Shown here: piece after piece, positions 1-6,274 of the stretch
Layout: each line of letters starts with the position of its first letter
How positions within the stretch are numbered: the first letter of the stretch is position 1
Origin: Caldifarciminota bacterium
GTDB taxonomy: Bacteria > Hydrothermota > UBA3072 > B12-G15
NCBI GenBank assembly: GCA_021163525.1
Contig: JAGGTX010000190.1
Span: 1-13,911, forward strand
Length of the DNA stretch: 13,911 bases
Direction of reading: 5' to 3'
Notes under the pieces: generated by a model
What the model saw: only the letters and a program-made list of their open reading frames with translations
Databases searched by the model: none
What the model was told of the DNA's origin: nothing
Program-made: the position numbers and the translations under genes

Positions 1-458
1 GAAATGGAAGAACTGCAAGGGCACTTGCCACTCTTATCCTTTACATAAGAGAATTTGATATAAAGCGGTTCTTTACCCTTGATGACTATTATGATAGCGA
101 TAGGAGAGCCTATTATTTGGCCCTTAAATCTGTTAACCAGAAGACTCTTGATATGACTCAATGGCTTGAGTACTTTACTGAAGGTGTTAAAGTCTCCATA
201 CTGCGTGTTAAGGAAAAAGTTTTACAACTATCGGTTGAGGGCAAGAAACGAAAAGAAAAAGGACAAATTGCTTTGACTGAGAGGCAGATGAAGATAATAG
301 AATTTATACAGAGAAATGGTAGGATAGCTTCCAGGGATATTCAAAAAATGTTTAATATTTCAAGACAGGCTGCGCATAAGGAAATAAAAAAGTTGCTTAG
401 ACTTGAGATAATAGAACCAAAGGGCTCAGGGAATAAAGTTTTTTATGTTCTCAAGTAG
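1..458 (+). CDS. Fic-family protein, C-terminal half with winged-helix domain (5' truncated by window edge)
   Basis: The reading frame is open from the first base; bases 1-2 are the end of a codon and the next codons read NGRTAR. This fits the end of the Fic signature HxFx(D/E)GNGRxxR, the nucleotide-binding loop of enzymes that usually transfer AMP to target proteins. The catalytic histidine would lie just left of the window and cannot be checked. After the Fic helices comes a charged linker (roughly bases 200-270), then a C-terminal winged helix (about 285-455) with a recognition-helix-like segment FNISRQAAHKEIKKL. That architecture is common in Fic proteins encoded near defence or toxin-antitoxin genes and suggests DNA binding or autoregulation. 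An internal TTG at 117 could serve as a start only in a broken copy. The gene ends at TAG 456-458, but the frame downstream looks like a lost extension. Confidence 0.8.
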   Translation, partial: NGRTARALATLILYIREFDIKRFFTLDDYYDSDRRAYYLALKSVNQKTLDMTQWLEYFTEGVKVSILRVKEKVLQLSVEGKKRKEKGQIALTERQMKIIEFIQRNGRIASRDIQKMFNISRQAAHKEIKKLLRLEIIEPKGSGNKVFYVLK

Positions 459-503
459 GTTGACGCAAAGGTTGACGTAAAGGTTGACGTAAAGGTTGAC
501 GCA
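458..503 (+). repeat. 12-bp tandem repeat, 3.8 copies
   Basis: Units GGTTGACGCAAA, GGTTGACGTAAA, GGTTGACGTAAA and GGTTGACGCA lie head to tail, directly abutting the Fic stop codon. The only variation is C/T at position 9 of the unit. Because 12 is a multiple of 3 the frame of the Fic gene is kept, and the repeat would read as (Val-Asp-Ala/Val-Lys)n if the TAG at 456-458 were a sense codon. Copy number could change by slippage without shifting frame. Confidence 0.9.
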
Positions 504-614
504 GGTGCTCAAATATAATAGAGCAGGGAAATTTCAATATTCTCTTTTAAAACCACGCGACAGGTAGCCTTAAAGGAACTGTCAAAACTCGTTCAGCATG
601 TATGGTTGATTTAA
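459..614 (+). pseudogene. In-frame relic after the Fic stop: VDxK repeat plus a decayed winged helix
   Basis: Continuing the Fic frame past TAG 456-458 gives the VDAK/VDVK repeats and GAQI, then stops at 516-521. It continues in the same frame with about 30 codons (522-611) containing TTRQVALKELSKLVQH, and stops at TAA 612. That segment resembles the recognition helix and following strand of a winged helix of the kind that ends many Fic proteins (pattern: sR.TA.rDL..Lve.g). I infer that an ancestral gene carried a second winged helix joined by a repeated linker and was shortened by stop mutations. The shared frame is observed; the homology is judged by eye. It could instead be chance, since the fragment is short. 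Confidence 0.45.
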
Positions 615-893
615 AACCTGAAGATAGAAACCTGAATCAAAATAAGCAACAACCCCTGGGCTGAAATCTACTGAAAGAAACAACATGGAAAAAGTTTAGC
701 ACAGGAAGAAGAGAAAGAAATTAAAAGATTGGGTAAGGAGAATATGTAAGTGATAAATGTTAAGGTGATAGAGGGAAATTAGCCTTCTCTTCATTCTAAC
801 ATTTTAAGGCCGTAAATTTCAGGTCTAATACGCTCTGAAAGTCAAGGAGATTGAAGACCAGATAATTGTTTAGAAGTAAACCTTTAGAAAACC
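615..893. other. Intergenic stretch without an intact gene; possible gene scraps
   Basis: No open gene is visible between the Fic relic and the convergent small gene ending at 894. Two protein-like scraps stand out. On the plus strand 648-746 reads NNPWAEIY, a TGA at 672, then KKQHGKSLAQEEEKEIKRLG and a stop at 747. On the minus strand 841-791 reads LSERIRPEIYGLKMLE followed by a stop. Neither has a start with a ribosome site and neither could be assigned. A perfect 5-bp stem with a GAAG loop (868-881) has no T tract and is not convincing as a terminator. Confidence 0.4.
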
Positions 894-1358
894 CTATTGC
901 ATAGTTGAAACTATTGATTCCTTCAAAGATTGTGTTGATATAAGTTTATCAGCGTCCACCAACTGAATATCACAATAGAAAATAAAAGGGTTACAATATT
1001 CATTAAATACCCTAAAGAAATTATTTTTGTACCATTTAGCCCAACTTGAGCCTTTTTTAACCTTTGTATCATCTATGATCCTTGAGTGAGGCAAAATGAT
1101 ATAGCCTACTGGTACTCTACTCCATGCTATATTCATAATATCCTTACGTATTCTTTCGTTATTTGGAATACTCTTTTCTATTTCAAAAGCAACTAATGGG
1201 ATCCGATTACCTTCTAAAATTTTAAACCATAATCTATCTATATAATAACCTGAGAAATATGCTTCTTTCTTTTCACAATACAGTCCTAATTTATTTGCAA
1301 GTTCATCAAGAAGATTTCGTATTTGCTTTTCCTCTTTATCTGTTAAATATTGAGACAT
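894..1358 (-). CDS. Small PD-(D/E)XK nuclease-like protein next to a restriction-modification operon
   Basis: A 154-residue soluble protein. I do not recognise a named family, but the core reads YYID (Asp41), a 17-residue strand/turn region, then VAFEIEKS (Glu59, Glu61, Lys62). This matches the D...(E/D)x(K/E) pattern of the PD-(D/E)XK nuclease fold, in the variant with FE[IV]E in place of ExK. It is followed by a helix (RIRKDIMNIA) and a strand ending in YIILP, as expected for that fold. The start is supported by GAGGTG a few bases upstream of the ATG. It lies on the same strand as the methyltransferase, 126 bp downstream of its stop, separated by a palindrome, so it may be transcribed with the restriction system or be a separate passenger. 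An active or regulatory nuclease partner is possible; a non-catalytic DNA-binding derivative is equally open. Confidence 0.6.
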   Translation of the reverse strand: MSQYLTDKEEKQIRNLLDELANKLGLYCEKKEAYFSGYYIDRLWFKILEGNRIPLVAFEIEKSIPNNERIRKDIMNIAWSRVPVGYIILPHSRIIDDTKVKKGSSWAKWYKNNFFRVFNEYCNPFIFYCDIQLVDADKLISTQSLKESIVSTMQ

Positions 1359-1410
1359 AGTTCACCTCTTTTTTTTGAATACCCTATTTCAATTTCACTA
1401 AATGTTTTGT

Positions 1411-1480
1411 GGGCATACGAAGTTCAGATATGGCGAATTTGGGCGGAGCGAAGCGTAGCCGTATGTCCGTAGTTATACGC
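1411..1480. repeat. Imperfect palindrome behind the methyltransferase gene (REP-like or attC-like)
   Basis: GGGCATACG (1411-1419) pairs with CGTATGTCC (1460-1468), nine pairs with one G-U. An inner GGC (1442-1444) can instead pair with GCC (1458-1460) around the very stable mini-hairpin GCGAAGC (1448-1454). One side is flanked by GTTATACGC (1472-1480). The element fills most of the 126-bp gap, is more GC-rich than the genes on either side, and begins 4 bp past the methyltransferase stop codon in the direction of transcription. There is no T tract, so a simple terminator is unlikely. A long imperfect stem directly after a gene is the placement expected of an integron attC site, but the canonical core sites are not clearly present; a dispersed REP-type element is the main alternative. 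Confidence 0.5.
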
Positions 1481-1484
1481 AATC

Positions 1485-2423
1485 TCACACATTGGTCGTT
1501 CCCTTCTTAATATAATCAAAAAGTTTGGGCGATTTGAACCTATGTAAAAAATTTTTAATTCTTTTATCGGCAAGTTTAACATATTCTTCATTTATTTCAT
1601 ATCCAACATAATACCTTCCTGTTTTTATAGCTGCTATTGCAGTTTGCCCGCTTCCAATGAAGGGGTCCAAAACAACTTCTCCTTTAAAAGTGTATAGTTG
1701 AATAAACCTATAAGGTAACTCTTCTGGAAATGGAGCAGGATGTCCTATTTTTTTCGCAGAAACTGCAGGAAAGGTCCATACACTTCTTGTAAACTCTAAA
1801 AATTCCTCCTTTGATATTGTACTTTCTCTTTTTTTAGGATTTTCTCTTTTAAAAGTGTCCTTTGAAAAAACGAGGATGTATTCATGCACATCTCTTAAAG
1901 TAGGATTTTTGGCGGATAACCAGCTTCCCCATGCAGTAGACGGACTCGCACTTGAACCCTTATTCCAGATAATCTCACCCCTCATAAGAAACCCGATATC
2001 CAGCACATCCTTGATTATAAAAGCGTGAAGTGGGATATACGGCTTCCTTCCCAGGTTTGCAATATTTATACAAACTCTGCCACCAGGAACTAATACCCTG
2101 TAAACTTCTTTCCACACCTTTTTCAAGAATTCCCTGTATTCTGTAAATGAAAGATTTTGATCGTATTCTTTTCCTACATTGTAGGGAGGTGATGTAACCA
2201 TCAGATGGACGCTATTATCAGGTAATTCCTCCATGTTTTCGCAACTTTTGCAGAAGATTTTATTTAAATTCTCTTTGGGAATGGTGCTCTCTACATACTT
2301 GACTTTCTTCTCTGTGGGAAAATCTTCATACAGTCTACTTGCATAAAATTGGCTAGAATCATGATTGATTCTTCCTGGAACTCCGAATTTGCTTGTTTTT
2401 GTGCCCTTTCCTTTTTTATTCAT
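1485..2423 (-). CDS. Type II DNA methyltransferase (SPPY type, probably N4-cytosine)
   Basis: A 312-residue methyltransferase that transfers a methyl group from S-adenosylmethionine to a base in the recognition site and so protects host DNA from the adjacent endonuclease. Motif IV is TSPPY (residues 77-81) and comes before motif I, DPFIGSG (253-259). This order is that of the beta group, and SPPY is typical of N4-cytosine enzymes, though some N6-adenine enzymes also carry it. The stretch STAWGSW...LRDVHEYILVFSK between them is typical of this group and probably includes the target-recognition region. The N-terminal 50 residues are basic and less conserved. The ATG overlaps the last 8 bases of the endonuclease gene (ATGAATAA) with AGAGGG upstream, so the two genes are translationally coupled. 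The recognition sequence cannot be read from the protein. Confidence 0.9.
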   Translation of the reverse strand: MNKKGKGTKTSKFGVPGRINHDSSQFYASRLYEDFPTEKKVKYVESTIPKENLNKIFCKSCENMEELPDNSVHLMVTSPPYNVGKEYDQNLSFTEYREFLKKVWKEVYRVLVPGGRVCINIANLGRKPYIPLHAFIIKDVLDIGFLMRGEIIWNKGSSASPSTAWGSWLSAKNPTLRDVHEYILVFSKDTFKRENPKKRESTISKEEFLEFTRSVWTFPAVSAKKIGHPAPFPEELPYRFIQLYTFKGEVVLDPFIGSGQTAIAAIKTGRYYVGYEINEEYVKLADKRIKNFLHRFKSPKLFDYIKKGTTNV

Positions 2424-3306
2424 TTTCTATCCCTCTAATCAATTTTAAAAATTTTTCTGCTTTTTTCTCATAAGTAGATTCACCATTTGCTATTTCTATA
2501 ATTCTACCCAATTCTTTTTTAGGAAGCATTGAGGAAAAAAATTCTTTATCCTCTTTAATTATGTGTCTAAAGTTGCTATATAGCTCATCAATTTTGTCTA
2601 TCCTTAGAAATCCTTTTTCAGGAGTGCTTTTAACATTATTTTTAGTTGACTTATCCAAAGGATTTGGATTAACGGAATAAAATCCCTGAACAATGCCTGC
2701 TTTTTTGAGAAAATCTACCTTGTTGTAATATGTTTTTGTTATGGGTGTGTTTCCTATGATTACTATAGGAATTTTAGAGGAATAAAATCCAGAAACCCTT
2801 ATATTTATACTTTTCCCGATGGCTTTTAGCATAGTATCAGAGCGCAATAATCCAGGATTTCCCTGATGGGTTGTATAATCTCCTATACATTTTATTTCTC
2901 CGGTTTCAGGATTAAATTCCCAATTCCATACGATAGACATCTTAACCTCAACAATAAGAAAAATATCCTTTGGGTTTTGTATCCTATTAGGAGTCTTTAC
3001 TATTGCAACATCAACCGGAGATCGCTCGTTAATACCTATTTCCTCACAAATTATATTGTGAACAGCATAAGCATCTAGTTCCTCAGCAAGTGGAGTTAAT
3101 AAATTTTTTACCCACTTCTCAGTATAACTTCCAATAAAGGCATTTCTACTTTGTAAGGTTGTTTTCTTCCCTTTATAGTTCTTTGGCCAGTATGCTAAGT
3201 ATTTTCTATCTTCAGTTAGATAGAACAATTGTTCAGGGGTTGCAATTTCTAGGGTTTTCTTGAAGAATTTATATTCTTCGTTTTTATTCCACAATATTCC
3301 GTTCAT
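2416..3306 (-). CDS. Type II restriction endonuclease, PD-(D/E)XK fold
   Basis: A 296-residue protein, inferred to cut DNA at the site methylated by its partner. The catalytic signature is SPVD (Asp99), 20 residues, then VEVK (Glu120, Lys122), in a strand-turn-strand setting, with a helix upstream carrying Glu63. The rest of the sequence is not familiar, as expected for fast-evolving restriction enzymes, and the specificity is unknown. Identification rests on the motif plus the 8-base overlap with the methyltransferase. The ATG at 3306 has no well-spaced ribosome site (GGAAG touches it), but it lies inside the 3' end of a small frame with a strong site, so translation probably depends on reinitiation. 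No alternative ATG exists upstream: the frame is closed by a TAA within ten codons. Weak translation of the endonuclease relative to the methyltransferase would be protective. Confidence 0.8.
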   Translation of the reverse strand: MNGILWNKNEEYKFFKKTLEIATPEQLFYLTEDRKYLAYWPKNYKGKKTTLQSRNAFIGSYTEKWVKNLLTPLAEELDAYAVHNIICEEIGINERSPVDVAIVKTPNRIQNPKDIFLIVEVKMSIVWNWEFNPETGEIKCIGDYTTHQGNPGLLRSDTMLKAIGKSINIRVSGFYSSKIPIVIIGNTPITKTYYNKVDFLKKAGIVQGFYSVNPNPLDKSTKNNVKSTPEKGFLRIDKIDELYSNFRHIIKEDKEFFSSMLPKKELGRIIEIANGESTYEKKAEKFLKLIRGIENE

Positions 3307-3391
3307 CTTCCATATATCGAATTTTTAGTGAGATGTCGCCTGATTCCTTCATATACACATTGAGGACATGCCTCATTTCAGATGTAGTCAT
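3284..3391 (-). CDS. Small reading frame B (35 aa) overlapping the endonuclease start
   Basis: An ATG with an excellent ribosome site (AAGGAGGG, then TAA and ATG) opens 35 codons beginning MTTSEMRHVLNVYMK, ending at TAA 3284-3286, which is 23 bases inside the endonuclease gene. The ATG shares the sequence ATGA with the stop of small frame A. Composition is ordinary and protein-like, mixed charged and hydrophobic, with no membrane segment or helix-turn-helix that I can identify. It is too short for a usual controller (C) protein. Most likely roles are a coupled leader peptide that sets endonuclease translation, or a remnant of an older gene. Not recognised. Confidence 0.4.
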   Translation of the reverse strand: MTTSEMRHVLNVYMKESGDISLKIRYMEDERNIVE

Positions 3392-3495
3392 TTACCCTCC
3401 TTCAAGATTGTAGAAGGTGGCATTATTAGACCCCCTACCTCAAAAAAACACGGTTTCACAGTCTTTAAATTTATTGCTCCATTCTCAAAAGTCAT
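3388..3495 (-). CDS. Small reading frame A (35 aa), first frame after the restriction promoter
   Basis: ATG at 3495 is preceded by GGAG with 5-base spacing and lies about 45 bp downstream of the likely transcription start. The frame reads MTFENGAINLKTVKPCFFEV, continues GGLIMPPSTILKEGK and stops at TGA, which overlaps the ATG of frame B as ATGA. The product has a hydrophobic middle with one cysteine. I do not recognise it. The chain of overlaps A-B-endonuclease-methyltransferase, each with its own or shared ribosome site, argues that the frame is or was translated. A decayed fragment is the main alternative. Confidence 0.35.
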   Translation of the reverse strand: MTFENGAINLKTVKPCFFEVGGLIMPPSTILKEGK

Positions 3496-3531
3496 TATAT
3501 CTCCGGAACCTCCATCACAGATTTTTTAATC

Positions 3532-3549
3532 TCTCAGATTTCTCAGATT
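3532..3549. promoter_or_regulatory. Tandem 9-bp direct repeat at the restriction promoter, possible operator
   Basis: TCTCAGATT occurs twice without a gap (3532-3540 and 3541-3549); the second copy enters the -10 box of the minus-strand promoter and the first covers the expected transcription start. A third partial match (CAGATT) lies at 3518-3523. Direct repeats placed here could be bound by a repressor that limits the restriction operon; no candidate regulator is visible in the window. Confidence 0.35.
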
Positions 3550-3574
3550 TTATCATCACAAACCAATTAGTCAA
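3547..3574 (-). promoter_or_regulatory. Sigma70-type promoter of the restriction-modification operon
   Basis: On the minus strand TTGACT (3574-3569), a 16-bp spacer and TAAAAT (3552-3547), each box matching the consensus at five of six positions. It points at small frames A and B, the endonuclease and the methyltransferase, with a predicted start near 3540. Confidence 0.6.
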
Positions 3575-3610
3575 GTTTGTTCCAGAATTTTAAGCATCTA
3601 AAAATTGGGT

Positions 3611-3940
3611 TCAGGATGTCTCAATAAGTTGATGTGCTTTGTTGAAAAAGGCCCTGTAAGAGAGGAGAGAGGCAATCATGGTTCCCATTGTTACACTTGC
3701 AGAAATCATATACATCACCATTATCTGAACCCTTGTTGCCTCAGTGGGGGAGGCACCTGCAATCATCATCCCTGTCATTGCACCAGGGAGCTGGATCAAT
3801 CCCACAATCTTCATTGTGTTTATGGATGGAAGGAGTGCTGCTCTCACAGATGATTTCAATACCCTGTTTGATGCATACCTGGGTGATGCACCAGGTGCAA
3901 GGAGTGCCTCTATTTCATTCCTTTGGTAATATATTTTCAA
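3611..3940 (-). pseudogene. FetB-type (UPF0014) ABC permease, 5'-truncated remnant
   Basis: About 105 residues match the C-terminal part of the FetB/YbbM family, a membrane permease of about 250-260 residues that works with an ATPase (FetA) in iron export. Recognisable stretches are NEIEALLAPGASP, INTMKIVGLIQLPGAMTG and the membrane segment IMVMYMISASVTMGTMIASLL, ending normally with a stop. The N-terminal 150 residues and their membrane helices are absent: the frame is closed by a TGA about five codons upstream, and the phoU stop lies 20 bp away. The only start is TTG without a ribosome site. No FetA gene is near. A deletion that fused the end of a fetB gene to the end of phoU explains the layout. 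I take it as non-functional. Confidence 0.75.
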
Positions 3941-3959
3941 GTGAAAAAATGGTCATCTG

Positions 3960-4622
3960 TCAGTCTTCTTCTGGTCTGTAACCAAGTCTGTGGAATGGGT
4001 TTACAACACTTGAGGCAACATTCTTCAGGTGTGCGTCCACCCTTTTCAAGAACCTTGCAAGGAGGGCAAAGACTATTCCCAATCTTGCACCTATTGTTTC
4101 ATCATCCACAAGGTCCTCAACAAGTTTTTCAGAGTCCTTTGCAAGTTGTGCATGTGTCTCCATCACCTGTCTACCAAGTTCTTTATCTCCACTGGAAAAT
4201 GCCTGTATTGTATGCTTGAAGTTTGTTTCAACCCGTTTCTGTAATGCCTTAATCCTCTCTGCATAATCACCAGTGAGTTCTTCTGGATACTTGTGTGCAA
4301 GTTCAACAAGGTTCTTTGCATAATCACCAATCCTTTCAATATCCACAACAATAGTGATGATTATAAGCGAGGGAGTTATATCCTGGGCAGGTGATATGGT
4401 GAGATGTTCCAGTGTTTTCTTCCTGACATCTATCTGCATGTAATTCAGTTTATGATCCTTATCATAGATTACCGCCTGTTCATTCATCTTTACATTTTCA
4501 AGGAGTATCTTCATTGCATCATTGAACATTTCATGTGATATTTTAAGCATCTCTTCAACCTCTCTATACACAATACTCATAAGGTCTGATGTTTTCCAGA
4601 ATTCCCTGAATTTATCAAACAT
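3960..4622 (-). CDS. PhoU-like phosphate regulatory protein
   Basis: A 220-residue, almost wholly helical protein of the PhoU family. PhoU proteins are cytoplasmic three-helix-bundle repeats that bind metal and modulate phosphate uptake. The first repeat carries the signature ERIGDYAKNLVELA (E/D-R-x-x-D-x-x-x-N); the second repeat has a weaker copy, LKRVDAHLKNVAS. It starts three bases after the stop of the Na+/phosphate transporter gene, with the ribosome site GGAGGTGA lying across that stop, so the two are translated together. In many bacteria the same PhoU domain is fused to the C-terminus of the transporter, so here the two halves are probably partners. It likely restrains transporter activity when phosphate is ample; that is inference from the family. 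Confidence 0.85.
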   Translation of the reverse strand: MFDKFREFWKTSDLMSIVYREVEEMLKISHEMFNDAMKILLENVKMNEQAVIYDKDHKLNYMQIDVRKKTLEHLTISPAQDITPSLIIITIVVDIERIGDYAKNLVELAHKYPEELTGDYAERIKALQKRVETNFKHTIQAFSSGDKELGRQVMETHAQLAKDSEKLVEDLVDDETIGARLGIVFALLARFLKRVDAHLKNVASSVVNPFHRLGYRPEED

Positions 4623-4625
4623 TCT

Positions 4626-5735
4626 TCACCTCCTCATTATGAACACCAGTGTTAGAGGGATTATAAAGAAGACAAACAGCACATAAAGCACGGCCACATA
4701 TCTTCTTCTTGCAGCGATATTGCCAAGTTGTTTTGCAAGCGATATGGGCACAATCCTGAGTGGATACCAGAGGATTATTCCCAGTATATTAAATGATAGG
4801 TGGGCAAAAGCAGCCTGAATTGAATAAAAAGAGCCAGTTACGAGTGATGCAAGTATTGCTGTGAATGTGGTTCCCACATTTGCTCCCAGAGTATATGGAA
4901 AGATTTTTTCAACTGTAAGAAGCCCTGCACCAACGAGTGGAACAATCAGAGATGTCGTTACTGAGGATGATTGAACAAAAACAGTGAGGGCAAAACCCAG
5001 AACTCCAGAGGCGATTGCTGATGAAAAGAGATACCTGTCAATCAATATCTCAAGTTTTCCTGAAGATGCTCCTCTCAAAAGTCTGACAAGGAGGACAAGG
5101 AAGCATATTACAAGACCAAAGGCAACAATGAAACATATTATATAGTTATGCCTGGAAAGGTTCACAAGAAGATGGACAGCAGGCTTAACAATCACCTTTA
5201 AGGGGGATGTGAACTTAAATCCACCAACATGCTGAAAGGCCTTTGCCAGCATATGGGAGAATTTTTCAATCAGATGAAACTTCATTTCAAGCGGAAAATA
5301 AACAATAACAGAGAGAAGGTTGAATATATCATGCACTGCAGCCGCAGGGAGGGCCTTCTTAAATTCATCCCTTCTTGTAATATGGGTGAAGGATACAATC
5401 GTGTTTGTTACACTTGTTCCAATGTTTGCACCCATTATGATGGGAATGGCGTTCCTAACATGGAGGGCACCTGAGGCAACAAAACCAACAACAAGTGATG
5501 TTGTGGCAGAGGACGACTGTATGATTGCAGTGGTGAGAATCCCGATGATCAGCCCTACGAATGGATTGGAGGTTGTTGAAATAAGGGCATGGGCAAATCC
5601 AGTTCCAAATCCTTTCAACGAGGTTCCCAGCAGTTTTATCCCAACAAGGAATCCGTAAACATAAAAGAATGCAAGGAATGTCTTCAACAATGCCTTTGGA
5701 GTCCCTCTTTTCTTTTTAACAAAGAGGGTCTTCAT
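4626..5735 (-). CDS. Na+/phosphate cotransporter (NptA/PF02690 family)
   Basis: A 369-residue inner-membrane transporter that should import phosphate with sodium. It holds the two inverted repeats of the family, each with the hallmark QSSS motif: QSSSATTS at 73-79 and QSSSVTTS at 255-262. Each is followed by a GAN(I/V)GT motif (102-107 and 284-289). Hydrophobic segments fill most of the length, and the C-terminus is basic (MRR). Many homologues of about 540 residues carry a PhoU domain at the end; here that domain is encoded by the next gene. The ATG overlaps the stop of the upstream HAMP gene as ATGA, showing coupled translation. Substrate is assigned by family; there is no sign of damage. 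Confidence 0.9.
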   Translation of the reverse strand: MKTLFVKKKRGTPKALLKTFLAFFYVYGFLVGIKLLGTSLKGFGTGFAHALISTTSNPFVGLIIGILTTAIIQSSSATTSLVVGFVASGALHVRNAIPIIMGANIGTSVTNTIVSFTHITRRDEFKKALPAAAVHDIFNLLSVIVYFPLEMKFHLIEKFSHMLAKAFQHVGGFKFTSPLKVIVKPAVHLLVNLSRHNYIICFIVAFGLVICFLVLLVRLLRGASSGKLEILIDRYLFSSAIASGVLGFALTVFVQSSSVTTSLIVPLVGAGLLTVEKIFPYTLGANVGTTFTAILASLVTGSFYSIQAAFAHLSFNILGIILWYPLRIVPISLAKQLGNIAARRRYVAVLYVLFVFFIIPLTLVFIMRR

Positions 5736-6256
5736 TCCTCCATTTCCCTTTTGATTTTTTCAAGGATTTGGGCCCTATCACCTTTACCTTCTTCAAGATA
5801 TGTTGAGACCTCTTTCAGGAGATTGTGGTAACTTTCAAGTTTTTGAACAATTCCATTTATTCCCTCTGATATGGAATGGAGCACAGGTTCATCGGTTGAC
5901 CTGAATTTAAGAGGTTCAATTTTACCAGAGACTGAAAATTCTTTAACATATCTCTCCATCCTCAGAATGGGCCCGGTGAAACTTTTGGCTATGTAGAGTA
6001 TTATTATATAGATGCCTATGAGGAAAACCGCAATCACAATGAGAAGGCTGATTATGGCATTCTGTAAAGCGCTGGATAAAAATTCACCTGTCTGGCCAAG
6101 AACAAGAAACCCCTTTTTGATTAATAACCACTGGTAGAAAATAGAAAGAATGAAGGTAAGCAATAAAAAAAGAACAAGGGAGACAGTGGTAATAAAGAAG
6201 GAAAGCCTGAACCTGAAGGTTTTCTTTAAGGGAAATCCCTTCCGTCTATCAACCAT
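5732..6256 (-). CDS. Two-TM HAMP-domain membrane protein without an output domain
   Basis: A 174-residue protein: basic N-terminus, TM1 about residues 18-45, a short external loop of about 20 residues, TM2 about 66-90, then a HAMP-like segment (about 91-145, with GPILRMERYVKEF and a DEPVLHS...INGIV second helix) and a charged coiled C-terminus. HAMP domains pass signals across the membrane to a kinase, cyclase or chemoreceptor module, but none follows here. The start is set at ATG 6256, which has GGAGG six bases upstream; a longer frame beginning at 6322 would place the operon's own -35 and -10 boxes inside the coding region. It is the first gene of the phosphate operon and may sense or scaffold at the membrane; no function is established. 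Confidence 0.75.
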   Translation of the reverse strand: MVDRRKGFPLKKTFRFRLSFFITTVSLVLFLLLTFILSIFYQWLLIKKGFLVLGQTGEFLSSALQNAIISLLIVIAVFLIGIYIIILYIAKSFTGPILRMERYVKEFSVSGKIEPLKFRSTDEPVLHSISEGINGIVQKLESYHNLLKEVSTYLEEGKGDRAQILEKIKREMEE

Positions 6257-6274
6257 AATTCCTCCTTTTTCTGG

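Noticed and set aside
458..503. CRISPR array or plasmid iterons from the 12-bp repeats
   Set aside because: Repeats are gapless with no spacers, too short for CRISPR, and in frame with the preceding gene, which fits a coding tandem repeat better than iterons.
868..881. Rho-independent terminator between the convergent genes
   Set aside because: Stem is only five pairs and no T tract follows on either strand.
3284..3495. Controller (C) protein for the restriction system
   Set aside because: Neither small frame shows a helix-turn-helix, and both are much shorter than usual C proteins.
3605..4244. Several plus-strand frames opposite the fetB remnant and phoU
   Set aside because: Their translations are rich in His, Cys, Ser and Leu as expected from antisense reading, and the minus strand encodes recognisable proteins.
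4620..4630. Frameshift splitting a single transporter-PhoU fusion
   Set aside because: Each gene has a clean stop or start, and a full ribosome site spans the junction, as expected for two genes.
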